The position numbers and the translations under genes were made by a program. Shown in pieces: positions 55,507-64,000 of a DNA stretch of 64,000 nucleotides (positions are counted from its first letter, which is position 1; every line of letters starts with the position of its first letter). Source of the DNA: Betaproteobacteria bacterium (GTDB taxonomy: Bacteria > Pseudomonadota > Gammaproteobacteria > Burkholderiales > Burkholderiaceae_C); assembly GCA_016716535.1 (NCBI GenBank), contig JADJWD010000001.1, positions 1 to 64,000 of the forward strand, written 5' to 3'. The notes below the pieces were generated by a model that was not told where the DNA came from, ran no database searches, and was given only the letters and a program-made list of their open reading frames with translations.

Positions 55507-56715
55507 TCAGACCGCGCCTTCGGCGCGCAGCGCCTCGATCGCTGCGGTGTCCAGGCCCAGCTCGGCGAGGATCGCACCGGTGTGCTGGCCGAGTGCGGGC
55601 ACGGCATTCATGCGCGGCGCTTCTGCGGCGCTATCGGCTCCTGAAGCACACCCCGGCGGCAGCAGCGCCGGCACTGTACCGGCGGGCGTCGGCACTTCGC
55701 GCCAGCGCGCACGCGCGGCGAGTTGCTCGTGCCGCCACAGGCCCGCCATGTCGCGCAGCTCGGCGCTCGCGATCTGCGCCGCTTCGAGCCGTGCCGTCAC
55801 CTGCTCGGCCGTGAGGCCGGCAAACGTGCGCACGATCAGCTCGCGCAGTTCCTCGCGGTGCTCGACGCGCCGCGCGTTGCCGGCGAAGCGCCCGTCGGCG
55901 GCCAGCGCCGGCTGTTCGAGCACGCGCTCGCAAAACGCCAACCACTCGCGCTCGTTCTGCAGGCCGAGCATCACCGTCCGGCCATCGCCGGTAGGGAACG
56001 GGCCGTACGGGAAGATCGTCGCGTGCGCCGCGCCGGCACGCGGCGGCGGCGGCGCGCCGTCGAAGGCGTAGTACAGCGGAAAGCCCATCCACTCGGCCAT
56101 CGCCTCGAGCATCGAGATGTCGATGCGCCGCCCGCGGCCGTCGATGCGCCGCTGCAGCAGCGCCGCGAGGATGTTCGAGTACGCGTACATGCCCGCGGCG
56201 ATGTCGGCGATGGAGATGCCGGCCTTGCTCGGCTCGCCGGGCGTGCCGGTGATCGAGAGGAAGCCGCTTTCGCTCTGGATCAGCAGGTCGTAGGCCTTCT
56301 TGTCGCGATAAGGCCCGGGGCGCCGCGCGTCGTCGCCGTAGCCCGAGATGTCGCAGACGATCAGGTCGGGCCGGCGCTCTTTCAGCGCCGCGTGCGACAG
56401 GCCCAGCCGTGCCGCGGCGCCCGGCGCCAGGTTCTGCACGACGACATCGGCCTTCTCGACGACGAGCCTTTGCAGCAACTGCACGGCGCGCGGGTGCTTC
56501 ACGTCCAGCGTCAGGCTCTCCTTGCTGCGGTTGGTCCAGACGAAGTGCGACGCCAGCCCGCGCACGCGCTGGTCGTAGCCGCGCGCGAAGTCGCCAACGC
56601 CCGGGCGTTCGACCTTGACGACGCGCGCGCCGAGGTCGGCGAGCTGGCGCGTCGCGAACGGCGCGGCGATCGCGTGTTCGAGCGCGACGACGGTGATGCC
56701 TTGCAGCGGCTGCAT
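55507..56715 (-). CDS. CaiB/BaiF (family III) CoA-transferase
   Basis: A 402-residue family III CoA-transferase: LQGITVVALEHAIAAPFATR, ARVVKVERPGVGDFARGYD, NRSKESLTLDVKHP, and the catalytic aspartate region RDKKAYDLLIQSESGFLS. In its operon (FAS1-like hydratase upstream, lyase downstream) it resembles mesaconyl- or succinyl-CoA-linked pathways for C4-C5 dicarboxylic acids, where such an enzyme moves CoA between carboxylates. That link is inference. Confidence 0.9.
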   Translation of the reverse strand: MQPLQGITVVALEHAIAAPFATRQLADLGARVVKVERPGVGDFARGYDQRVRGLASHFVWTNRSKESLTLDVKHPRAVQLLQRLVVEKADVVVQNLAPGAAARLGLSHAALKERRPDLIVCDISGYGDDARRPGPYRDKKAYDLLIQSESGFLSITGTPGEPSKAGISIADIAAGMYAYSNILAALLQRRIDGRGRRIDISMLEAMAEWMGFPLYYAFDGAPPPPRAGAAHATIFPYGPFPTGDGRTVMLGLQNEREWLAFCERVLEQPALAADGRFAGNARRVEHREELRELIVRTFAGLTAEQVTARLEAAQIASAELRDMAGLWRHEQLAARARWREVPTPAGTVPALLPPGCASGADSAAEAPRMNAVPALGQHTGAILAELGLDTAAIEALRAEGAV

Positions 56716-56724
56716 CTCAGCCTC

Positions 56725-57567
56725 TCAGCGCACCGCCGCCACGGCGTCCATCGTCAGCCAGCCCTCGTGGTCCTGCGCCCACAGCTTCATCTCGTCGCCC
56801 TGCCGCGCGCCGTTGACGCGCATCGGCCGGCCGTCGAACGTTGGCCGCAGCGCCTTGAAGCGAAAAGCGGCCACGTCGGCCTCGGGCCACTGCCGCCGCA
56901 CGAGATCGAGCAGCAGCGTCGCGATCAGCGGCCCGTGCACGACGAGGCCGGGGTAGCCCTCGACCTCGGTGACATAACGGCGGTCGTAGTGGATGCGGTG
57001 GCCATTGAAGGTGAGCGCGCTGTAGCGGAAGAGCAGCACGGCGTCGGGCACCCACTCGCGGCTGCACTGGGCGCCGGCCGGCGCGGCCTGCGGCGGCGGT
57101 TCGGCATCGCCCGGCCTCTTCGCTTCGCGGTAGACGATGTCGTGGTACTCGACGATCGCCGGGTCGGTGCCGCCGTTGCAGCGCACCTCGTGCCGCACCT
57201 TCACGAAGACGAGCGGGCCGCTGCGCCCTTCCTTCACCGCCACGTCGGCGATCGTCGACGTGCGCTCGACCGCATCGCCCACGCGCACCGGCGCGCGGAA
57301 GTCGAGCTGGCTGCCCGCCCACATCCGCCGCGGCAGTGGCACCGGCGGCAGGAAGCCGCCGCGCCGCGCGTGGCCATCGGGCCCGATCTCGCTGTGGCGG
57401 TGCAGCGGCAGGAAGTACAGCCAATGCCAAAGCGGCGGCAGCGGCGTGCCGGCGGGCACCGCGCGCTCGGGGTGGTCGAGCGTGGCGTTCAACGCCAGCA
57501 GGGGCGTCGGGCCGATCTGGTCGGCGCGCGTTTCGCTGCGGCCGATCCAGGCGCGCAAGTCGTTCAT
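56725..57567 (-). CDS. FAS1-like / mesaconyl-C4-CoA hydratase-type dehydratase
   Basis: A 280-residue double hot-dog protein. Its N-terminal half carries the FAS1_DH region (LNATLDHPERAVPAGTPLPP, WHWLYFLPLHRHSEIGPDGH, LDFRAPVRVGDAVERTSTI). The C-terminal half is MaoC-like (LLFRYSALTFNGHRIHYDRR, GYPGLVVHGPLIATLLLDLV), with the hydratase motif of Asn-His-Asp type in YSALTFNGHRIHYD. It is the right length for mesaconyl-C4-CoA hydratase. It begins the minus-strand operon, with the CoA-transferase start nine bases after its stop. Confidence 0.87.
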   Translation of the reverse strand: MNDLRAWIGRSETRADQIGPTPLLALNATLDHPERAVPAGTPLPPLWHWLYFLPLHRHSEIGPDGHARRGGFLPPVPLPRRMWAGSQLDFRAPVRVGDAVERTSTIADVAVKEGRSGPLVFVKVRHEVRCNGGTDPAIVEYHDIVYREAKRPGDAEPPPQAAPAGAQCSREWVPDAVLLFRYSALTFNGHRIHYDRRYVTEVEGYPGLVVHGPLIATLLLDLVRRQWPEADVAAFRFKALRPTFDGRPMRVNGARQGDEMKLWAQDHEGWLTMDAVAAVR

Positions 57568-57717
57568 GGGGGCGGCTCTCCTTGGGCCGGGTGATTCTCC
57601 GCTTGCCTGCCCGGCCGATGTCGTGGCGACTTCAGGAAGCACAGGCCCCCATGTCCGAGTTGGTCGGGCGGGCGCCGGAGTCGCCCCAGAGCAATCACGC
57701 CGGCAGGAAGCGACGCG

Positions 57718-58925
57718 GGCCGATACCGCGAGGCCACCGAGCAGCGCGAGCCGTTTGCCCTCGACTACCGCCTGCGCCGCGCCGACGGCATCTACCGCTG
57801 GGCGGTCGACGCCGGCAAGCCGCGCTTCGACGAGACCGGCCGTCTTGTCGGCTTCGTCGGCGCGGTCTTCGACATCGACGACCGCAAGCGCGCCGAGCAG
57901 GCGCTGCGCGAGACCGAAGCGCACCTCGTCGCCGACCTGCGCGCGCAGACGCTGCTGCACGAGCTGAGCGCGCGGCTGGTGCAGCGCAGTGACCTCGAGC
58001 CGTTGCTCGCCGCCATCCTCGCGGCCGCGGCCGAAACGGCCGTCTGCTCGGCATGTTGAACAACCACTACCGCGCGCCCGGCGGGCCGGACCCGGCGCGG
58101 CTGCGCTACGTCGACCTCTTGGCGCGCCAGGCCGCCGATTCGATCGAACGCCACCAGGCCGAGGAGGCGCTGCGCCAGGCCGACCGGCACAAGGACGAGT
58201 TCCTCGCCATGCTCAGCCACGAGCTGCGCAAACCGCTCGGTGCGCTGACGACCGCCGCGCACGTGCTGCGCATCGCCGCGCCCGACGACACCCGCGTGGC
58301 CGGCGTGCAAAGGGTCGTCGAGCGCCAGACGCGGCACATGGTGCGGCTGATCGAAGACCTGCTGGACATCACGCGCGTGCGGCTGGGCAAGCTCACGCTG
58401 CGGCGCGAGCCGCTCGAGCTGGCCGATCTCGTCGCCGACGTGACGCGCGCCCGGCGCGAAGCGGGCCACCACGACGGCCGCGCCGCGGTGCACGTCGAAG
58501 CCGCGCCAGTGTGGATCGACGGCGACCGGGCGCGCATCGAGCAGATCTACGCGAACCTGCTCGACAACGCGCTGAAGTTCACGCGGGCCAGCGGCACCAT
58601 TCACGTCGGCGTGCGCCGCGAGGGCGCCAACGCGGTGCTCGTCGTCGCCGACGACGGCCAGGGCATCGCGCCCGAGAACCTGCCCGCGGTCTTCGGCCTC
58701 TTCGTGCAAGGCGAACAGGACCTCGGCCGCGTCCAAGGCGGCCTCGGGCTCGGGCTGGCACTGGTGCAGCGGCTGGCCGAGATGCACGGCGGCCGCGTCA
58801 CCGCCGCCAGCGAAGGCGTCGGCCGCGGTGCGACGTTCACGGTGATGCTGCCGGCCATCGACGGCCCGGCCGCGCCGGTCCACGCCGCCGCGCCGACGGC
58901 GCAGGCCGGCCGGCCACGACGCTAG
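57718..58925 (+). pseudogene. Hybrid sensor histidine kinase remnant
   Basis: Recognisable parts are the end of a PAS domain (FALDYRLRRADGIYRWAVDA, FVGAVFDIDDRKRAE) and the start of a GAF domain (LHELSARLVQRSDLEPLLAA). After a frame change and the loss of roughly 130 residues near 58040, the GAF end (LLGMLNNHYRAPG) and a complete kinase core follow. The core has HKDEFLAMLSHELRKPLGAL (phospho-His), NLLDNALKF, VADDGQGIAPE and GGLGLGLALV. A stop at 58925 cuts the receiver domain off after its first strand (VLLVVDHF follows the stop in frame). The N-terminus is also missing. Confidence 0.85.
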
Positions 58926-59162
58926 GTGCTGCTCGTCGTCGACCACTTCGCCGAAGAGATCAAGGCGGCTGGTCGCGCGGGGCGCGCTTCGGGGCCGGTC
59001 GACGGGCCGCGGCGCGGCGCGCTCGACGCGGCTCGATGGAAAGCCGCGCCCGAGCCTGCCGACGCACGCGGGTTGTCCCTGACCTCGGGTGCGGCACCCG
59101 CGCCCAGAATCGCGCCGAACGCGCCGAACGCGCCCAGGGCAACGCGACGAGGAGCAAGCGAG

Positions 59163-60065
59163 ATGGCTGTATCCGACGTCAAGGTCATCTACGCCACCGC
59201 GCCGCGCGGCCTGCGCGTCTCGGTGCCCCTGGTCCAGGCCGGCGCCTACGACGTCGCCGACATCACGAGCCGCCTGAAGCAGGCCGGCGTGCGCGACGAC
59301 GAACTGCCCTTCGTCGTCTTCTCCAGCGTCGCCCCCGATGACGCCCGCCCGGCGCTGCGCGACGCGGTGGCGGGCCCGGCGCCGGCGCTGAGCCCGCCGG
59401 CGATTCCGCTGCCGACCCAGCCCGACACGGCGCCGCCGCTGTATTCCGAGTTCGTGCTCGTGTCGGCCGCCGCCGTCACGGCCAGCTGGCGCCAGCAGAC
59501 CGGCTGCCGCTACAGCATGAAGCGGCCGAGCGACCAGGGCTACGTCGTCGTGCAGGATCTGCAGCCGGCGCAGTTCAAGGACCCCGACGACTACGCGAAG
59601 GTGACGCAGGGCCGCATCCGGCTGTGTTACGGCCTCGTGTGGCGCCAGGCGCGCACGCCGCAGTTCCTGCGCAACGGCGACCAGTGGGTGCAGCGGGTCG
59701 AGACCACGCACGGCATGAGCACCACGAACTCGCTGTCGGTGACCGCTTCGGTGGGCTACTCGGGTTACGGCGCCTCGGCGTCGATCTCGGCCACCTACAA
59801 CTACTCGGTCACCGTCGACGACCAGACCAAGGTCAGCACCGAGGTGTCGGTGCTCGGCGTGCCCGGGTTCTCCAAGACCGCGGTGCTGTGGGAGCTGTGC
59901 CGCAAGTACGTCGTCGAGGTCGACGGCGTGCTGCGCGACGAGAGCAACCCCTTCACCATGGTCTACCTCGACAAGGGCGAGCACCTGATCCAGGACACCT
60001 GGGGCCCGACCTACGAGGTGTACTCGCCGAGCGCGTCGATGATCACGACGCCGTTCGCCGTCTGA
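59163..60065 (+). CDS. Beta-rich protein of unknown family, aerolysin-like pattern
   Basis: A 300-residue protein without a signal peptide. Residues 1-60 look like a small alpha/beta domain, followed by a Pro/Ala linker (about 70-90) and a beta-rich body. From about residue 180 it has a long Ser/Thr-rich alternating stretch (THGMSTTNSLSVTASVGYS, ASASISATYNYSVTVDD, then TKVSTEVSVLGVPG). That resembles the amphipathic insertion hairpin of aerolysin/ETX-MTX2 pore-formers. The family is not recognised and the pore-former idea is inference. ATG 59163 has GGAGCAAG upstream. An acyl carrier protein gene follows after eight bases. Confidence 0.6.
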   Translation: MAVSDVKVIYATAPRGLRVSVPLVQAGAYDVADITSRLKQAGVRDDELPFVVFSSVAPDDARPALRDAVAGPAPALSPPAIPLPTQPDTAPPLYSEFVLVSAAAVTASWRQQTGCRYSMKRPSDQGYVVVQDLQPAQFKDPDDYAKVTQGRIRLCYGLVWRQARTPQFLRNGDQWVQRVETTHGMSTTNSLSVTASVGYSGYGASASISATYNYSVTVDDQTKVSTEVSVLGVPGFSKTAVLWELCRKYVVEVDGVLRDESNPFTMVYLDKGEHLIQDTWGPTYEVYSPSASMITTPFAV

Positions 60066-60073
60066 GCCCCGGG

Positions 60074-60352
60074 GTGATCACACCGGGCAGCACGGCCTGG
60101 GGCCGGCTGGCGGCGCTGGTCGTCGCGCTGTCCGACCGCGTGCCCGATGCCGCCGCGCTGCAGCCCGGCATGCGGCTCGTCGAGGACGTCGGGCTCAGCT
60201 CGCTGATGGTCGTGAACCTCGTGCTCGACCTCGAACGCGAGTTCGGCTTCGTCGTCCGCGAGGAGGACTTCGACCACGCGCAGACGATGGCCGACCTGGC
60301 GCAGCTGGTCGAGCGCCGGCTTGCAGAAGTCCAGCGTGGCGCCCCACCCTGA
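60074..60352 (+). CDS. Acyl carrier protein
   Basis: A 92-residue ACP. The helix II motif is VEDVGLSSLMVVNLVLDLE, where Ser43 takes the 4'-phosphopantetheine arm (GLSSL in place of the usual GLDSL). GTG 60074 lies eight bases after the preceding gene. The 3' end overlaps the ketoacyl synthase gene by 17 bases, so translation of the two is coupled. It is not the housekeeping ACP by context and sequence, and probably serves only this cluster. Confidence 0.85.
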   Translation: MITPGSTAWGRLAALVVALSDRVPDAAALQPGMRLVEDVGLSSLMVVNLVLDLEREFGFVVREEDFDHAQTMADLAQLVERRLAEVQRGAPP

Positions 60353-61604
60353 GCGGCGCCGCGTCGCCCTCACCGGCGCGGGCATCGTCAGCTGCCTCGG
60401 CCGCAGCCTCGGCGACGTGGCGCGCCGGCTGCAGGCCGGGACCAGCGGCGTGCAGGCGATGCCGCAATGGCAGCGCCTGGGCGTGCGCAGCCTCGTTGCC
60501 GGCGTCGTCGCCGGCGCCGCCGAGCAGGCGGCGTGGCGGCGCGCCGCCGACATGCCCAAGGAGCTGATGCTCGGCATGTCCGACGCCGCGTTCCACTGCG
60601 CGCTGGCCGCGCAAGACGCGGTGCGTGATGCCGGGCTCGGCGCCGGTGACCTGGCCGGGCCGCGCGTCGCCTGCATCGTGGGCAACGCCAGCTTCGGCAT
60701 GGCCAGCGCCGCGTTCGAACACGCCAAGCTCGCCGACGCCGGCGAGGCGAGGCGCATCCCACCGTTCACGCTGCTGCAGTGCATGTCCAGTTCGGCCAGC
60801 GCCGCGGTGGCGAACCTGCTGCGCGTGAACGGGCCGAGCTACTCGATCGCCGCGGCCTGCGCGACCTCGGCGCACAACATCGGCCACGCGATGCAGTTGA
60901 TCCGCTCGGGGCAGGCCGACGTGGCGCTGGCCGGCGGCGGCGAGGAGGTCGACGGCTTCGTCGCCGCCAGCTTCGAGGCGATGCGCACGGCGCTGTCGAC
61001 GCGCTTCAATGCGACGCCGCCGCTCGCCTCGCGGCCGTTCGACGCCGGGCGCGACGGCATCGTGCTGGCCAGCGGCGCCGGCATCGTCGTGCTCGAGGCG
61101 CTCGAGCACGCGCAGGCGCGCGGCGCGCGTGTGCGCGCCGAACTCGCCGGCTATGGCGCGACCTCCGACGGCCATTCGCTCGTCGCGCCGCGCCCCGACG
61201 GCGCGCAGGCCGCGGCCTGCATGCGCCAGGCCATCGCCGACGCCGCGTTGGCGCCCGAAGAGATCGACTACGTGAACGCGCACGCCACGTCGACGCCGGC
61301 GGGCGACGCCGCCGAGGTGCGCGCGCTGCGCCAGGTGTTCGGCGAGCACCTGCCGCCGGTCTCGTCGACGAAGTCGATGACCGGGCACGCGCTGGCCGCA
61401 GCCGGCGTGCACGAGCTGATCTACTGCCTGGCGATGATGGACGAGGGCTTCATCGCCCCGTCGATCAACGTCTTCGACCTGGACCCGCAGTTCGCCGACC
61501 TGCCGCTCGTGCGCCAGGCGCGGCCGGCGCGGCTGCGCGCCATGCTGTCGAACAACTTCGGCTTCGGCGGCAGCAACGCGGCGCTGGTGATGCTTGCGCC
61601 CTGA
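60336..61604 (+). CDS. Beta-ketoacyl-ACP synthase, FabB/FabF type
   Basis: A 422-residue condensing enzyme. The Cys-His-His triad is intact: Cys175 in IAAACATSAHNIG, His316 in YVNAHATSTPAGD and His351 in KSMTGHALAAAG. The end FGFGGSNAALVML is standard. The CATSAHNIGHAM context and GGGEEVDG resemble KAS I. It is paired with its own ACP, with no ketoreductase or dehydratase nearby, so it may perform a single extension or load a special acyl chain. GTG 60336 is preferred over TTG 60321. Confidence 0.9.
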   Translation: MAPHPERRRVALTGAGIVSCLGRSLGDVARRLQAGTSGVQAMPQWQRLGVRSLVAGVVAGAAEQAAWRRAADMPKELMLGMSDAAFHCALAAQDAVRDAGLGAGDLAGPRVACIVGNASFGMASAAFEHAKLADAGEARRIPPFTLLQCMSSSASAAVANLLRVNGPSYSIAAACATSAHNIGHAMQLIRSGQADVALAGGGEEVDGFVAASFEAMRTALSTRFNATPPLASRPFDAGRDGIVLASGAGIVVLEALEHAQARGARVRAELAGYGATSDGHSLVAPRPDGAQAAACMRQAIADAALAPEEIDYVNAHATSTPAGDAAEVRALRQVFGEHLPPVSSTKSMTGHALAAAGVHELIYCLAMMDEGFIAPSINVFDLDPQFADLPLVRQARPARLRAMLSNNFGFGGSNAALVMLAP

Positions 61605-61659
61605 GACGGACCCGCCTTCGAGCGATCGACGCTCCAGACCGACAAGGCGCCGCGGCCGC

Positions 61660-62289
61660 TCAGGCCAGCGCCGGCGCCATCGTGAAAGTGGACAGGCCCT
61701 GCGGCGTGCGCGCCATCTGCAGCGTGATCGTCCGCGCCTGACCGTCGACATCGCAGGTGAACGCCTGCGGCTGCGACTGCTGCACCCAGGTGGCTTCGAT
61801 GAACTCGAGCCGGTGGCCGGTGCAGCCGGTGATGAGGTCGTACTGCGTGTCGGCCACCATGGCGATGAAGTGGCCGCCGCTGAAGAACATGCGCCCGCCG
61901 CCGCCGGCGACGTTGTGGGTGATGGTGACGCCGGGCAGCATGACCCGAGGCGTGACCACCGGGCGCTTGCCGGTGTGCGCCACCGGAAACCAGCGCGTCA
62001 CCTCGAAGTCGCGGTTGGCCAGGCGCAGCAGGATGCCCACCACCATGTCGGAGGCGGCGGCGCAGTCGAGTTCACGCGTCTGCAACGCGCTGACGACACC
62101 GCGCCCGTCGGTGCTGTAGGTGAATTTGCCGCGTGTGTACTCGCACAAGGCGCGGAAGGCCTCGTCGGGCTCCATGTCGCCCGGCGCCACCGGGTCGCGC
62201 AGCGCGTCGACGATCTCCTCGATGCGCTCGCGGTCGGCGTCGCCGAGCGCCTGGCTGCGCGGCGCCTGCAGCCACCCCTGGTAGTCCAT
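61660..62289 (-). CDS. Transglutaminase/papain-like protein of unknown function
   Basis: A 209-residue protein. A helical N-terminus (DRERIEEIVDALRDPVAPG) leads to a core that could hold a Cys-His-Asp triad of a transglutaminase-like fold. Cys lies in RELDCAAASDMVVGILLRLA near residue 75, His in FFSGGHFIAMVAD near 143, and Asp in TQYDLITG. The C-terminal strands (QAFTCDVDGQARTITLQMA) complete a beta-rich domain. No clear family match is recognised. It is convergent with the ketoacyl synthase gene, 56 bases away. Confidence 0.55.
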   Translation of the reverse strand: MDYQGWLQAPRSQALGDADRERIEEIVDALRDPVAPGDMEPDEAFRALCEYTRGKFTYSTDGRGVVSALQTRELDCAAASDMVVGILLRLANRDFEVTRWFPVAHTGKRPVVTPRVMLPGVTITHNVAGGGGRMFFSGGHFIAMVADTQYDLITGCTGHRLEFIEATWVQQSQPQAFTCDVDGQARTITLQMARTPQGLSTFTMAPALA

Positions 62290-62319
62290 GGCGTTGGCCT
62301 CCTCGTTGCAGAGCCGACT

Positions 62320-64000
62320 CTACCTTCGTGGCAGCCGCCGCTTCTCGCCCGGCGGCACCAGGAAGTCGAAGTCCACGCCACGGTCGGCCTGCAGGACCGA
62401 CTCGAGAAACAGCCGGCGGTAGCCGCGTTCGGCCGTCGGTTCGGCGACCGGACTCGCGGCGGCCCGTGCCGCGCGTACTTCGTCGGGCACGAGCAGCGTC
62501 AGCTCGCGGCGAGACACGCTCAGGCGGATGCGGTCGCCGCTTTGCACGAATGCCAGCGGCCCGCCCACCGCCGCCTCGGGCGTGACGTGCAGCACCACGG
62601 TGCCGAAGGCCGTGCCGCTCATGCGGCCGTCGCTGATGCGCACGATGTCCTTCACGCCGGCGCGCGCCAGCATCTGCGGGATCGGCAGTGCGCCGGCCTC
62701 GGGCATGCCCGGCGCGCCTTTGGGTCCGATGCGCTTCAAGACCAACACGTCGTCGGCGCGCACGTCGAGCGCCGGGTCGTCGATGCGCGCGGCGAGGTCC
62801 GCTGCGTCCTCGAAGACCACCGCGCGGCCCTCGTGCTCCATCAACGCCGGGCTCGCGGCCGACACCTTCAGCAGCGCGCCGCCCGGCGCCAGATTGCCGC
62901 GCAGCACGGCGATGCCGCCTTGCGGGTAGATCGGCCGTGAGAGCGGGCGAACGACGTCTTGCGCAAAGCCGGGCCCCGCTGCTTCGATGTTCTCGCCGAG
63001 CGTGCGGCCGGTCACCGTCAGTGCGTCGAGGTGCAGCAAAGGCTTCAACTCGCGCAGCAGCGTCGCCATGCCGCCGGCGGCGTGGAAGTCTTCCATGTAG
63101 TGCGCGCCGCTCGGCTTCAGGTCCAGCAGCACCGGCGTCTCGCGCCCCATGCGGTCCAGCGCGTCGAGGTCGAGCTCGAAGCCGCAGCGCCCGGCGATCG
63201 CCGCCAGGTGCACGACGGCGTTCGTCGAGCCGCCGATCGCCAGCAGCACCCGCATCGCGTTCTCGAACGCACGCTCGGTGAGGATGCTCGCAGGCACAAG
63301 CCGCGAGCGCGCGAGCTGCACGGCCTGCGCGCCGGTGGCCTCGGCAACGCGCATGCGCTCGGCCGTCACCGCCGGCGGGCTGGCGCTGCCGGGCATCGCA
63401 ACGCCGAGCGCTTCCGCGATGCAGGCCATCGTGCTGGCCGTCCCCATCACCGAACAGGTGCCGACACTCGGCACGAGCTGCTCGTTGACGGCGGCGATCG
63501 TCGCCGCGTCGGCTTCACCGGCGCGAAAACGCGCCCACCAGCGCCGGCAGTCGGTGCAGGCGCCGACCCGTTCGCCGGCGTGGCTGCCGGTGAGCATCGA
63601 GCCGGTGACGAGCTGGATCGCGGGCTTGCCGGCCGACGCGGCGGCCATCAACTGCGCCGGCACCGTCTTGTCGCAGCCGCCGACCAGCACCACCGCGTCC
63701 ATCGGCTGCGCGCCGATCATCTCCTCGGTGTCCATCGCCATCAGGTTGCGCAGCACCATGCTCGTGGGCGCCGCGAAGCTCTCGTGCAGCGAGATCGTCG
63801 GGAACTCCATCGGCAGGCCGCCGCCGAGCATGACGCCGCGCTTCACCGCATCGATCAACTGCGGCGCGTTGCCGTGGCAGGGGTTGTAGGCGCTGCCGGT
63901 GCTGGTGATGCCGATGACCGGCCGATCGAGCGCCGTGTCGCTGAAACCCGCGCCCTTGATGAACGCTTTGCGCAGAAAGAGCGAGAAGCCGGTGTCGCCG
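62320..64000 (-). CDS. IlvD/Edd-family dehydratase, 5' end beyond the window
   Basis: The visible 559 codons cover most of a Fe-S dehydratase. Ligand cysteines and motifs are STGSAYNPCHGNAP, VVLVGGCDKTVPAQLMAA, GTCSVMGTASTMACIAEALG and the C-terminal ISDGRMSGTAFGTVVLHV. The segment GACTDCRRWWARFRAGEAD places it among IlvD/Edd paralogues that act on sugar acids rather than clearly with IlvD itself, so dihydroxyacid, arabonate or related substrates are all possible. The frame is open to position 64000, and its start lies further right. Confidence 0.9.
   Translation of the reverse strand, partial: GDTGFSLFLRKAFIKGAGFSDTALDRPVIGITSTGSAYNPCHGNAPQLIDAVKRGVMLGGGLPMEFPTISLHESFAAPTSMVLRNLMAMDTEEMIGAQPMDAVVLVGGCDKTVPAQLMAAASAGKPAIQLVTGSMLTGSHAGERVGACTDCRRWWARFRAGEADAATIAAVNEQLVPSVGTCSVMGTASTMACIAEALGVAMPGSASPPAVTAERMRVAEATGAQAVQLARSRLVPASILTERAFENAMRVLLAIGGSTNAVVHLAAIAGRCGFELDLDALDRMGRETPVLLDLKPSGAHYMEDFHAAGGMATLLRELKPLLHLDALTVTGRTLGENIEAAGPGFAQDVVRPLSRPIYPQGGIAVLRGNLAPGGALLKVSAASPALMEHEGRAVVFEDAADLAARIDDPALDVRADDVLVLKRIGPKGAPGMPEAGALPIPQMLARAGVKDIVRISDGRMSGTAFGTVVLHVTPEAAVGGPLAFVQSGDRIRLSVSRRELTLLVPDEVRAARAAASPVAEPTAERGYRRLFLESVLQADRGVDFDFLVPPGEKRRLPRR

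Noticed and set aside
62320..64000. Assigning ilvD
   Set aside because: The segment GACTDCRRWWARF and the overall pattern fit IlvD/Edd paralogues, and the start is not in the window, so the substrate is left open.

Overview
The window is about 70% G+C and reads as a chromosomal segment of a betaproteobacterium in the order Burkholderiales (Rubrivivax/Leptothrix/Piscinibacter-like; the genus is inference). The grounds are the rplM-rpsI ... bactofilin, erpA, anmK, M23 peptidase, tyrS gene order, several orphan Bug/TctC solute receptors, CaiB-type CoA-transferases and the codon bias.

Region 1 (1-7.2 kb) is mobile. An IS21-family element (istA broken, istB intact) runs in from the left edge and abuts the 3' end of a large CHC2/TOPRIM primase-ATPase gene of mobile-element type. 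Divergent from the primase is an XRE regulator - VapB-like antitoxin - PIN toxin operon, with a perfect 19-bp palindrome between the two transcripts. A zinc-ribbon protein and a broken RHS protein with a small membrane protein follow (to 9.8 kb).

Region 2 (9.9-30 kb) is mostly core genome: dtd, a cation diffusion facilitator, tyrS, an M23 peptidase, anmK, erpA, a bactofilin, a coiled-coil membrane protein, rpsI, rplM, a DUF2726 protein, srkA, htpG, a PQQ-type sugar dehydrogenase, a Bug receptor, waaA, and two FMN-split-barrel proteins (one fused to GAF). It also holds remnants of a LysR/Bug receptor pair.

Region 3 (29.6-40.2 kb) is metabolic and accessory: hemerythrin, an orphan MoaD-like protein, a BNR propeller, a CoA-transferase, an argininosuccinate-lyase homologue with a signal peptide, a sugar-O-methyltransferase-like protein, a Bug receptor, a fatty acid desaturase, a membrane-anchored Mrr-like protein and an acyl-CoA synthetase.

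Region 4 (40.2-44.8 kb) is a lower-G+C island with one three-gene operon: a SPPY-type DNA methyltransferase, a DUF262 protein and a HEPN protein with an intact RxxxxH motif. This is the best candidate for an undescribed defence system.

Region 5 (44.8-64 kb) carries a DUF1615 lipoprotein, a DMT exporter, a DbpA-type DEAD-box helicase, a FitAB-like toxin-antitoxin pair, RecQ with a phosphoribosyltransferase-like tail, a seven-repeat FG-GAP lipoprotein, a lyase/CoA-transferase/FAS1-like hydratase operon, a gutted histidine kinase, a small cluster (beta-rich protein of unknown family, acyl carrier protein, ketoacyl synthase, transglutaminase-like protein) and an IlvD/Edd dehydratase that leaves the window.

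Many genes carry single-base indels, several in G/C homopolymers, and a few have clean internal deletions. The indels are densest in the first 10 kb, so many of the pseudogene calls may be sequence or assembly errors rather than biology.
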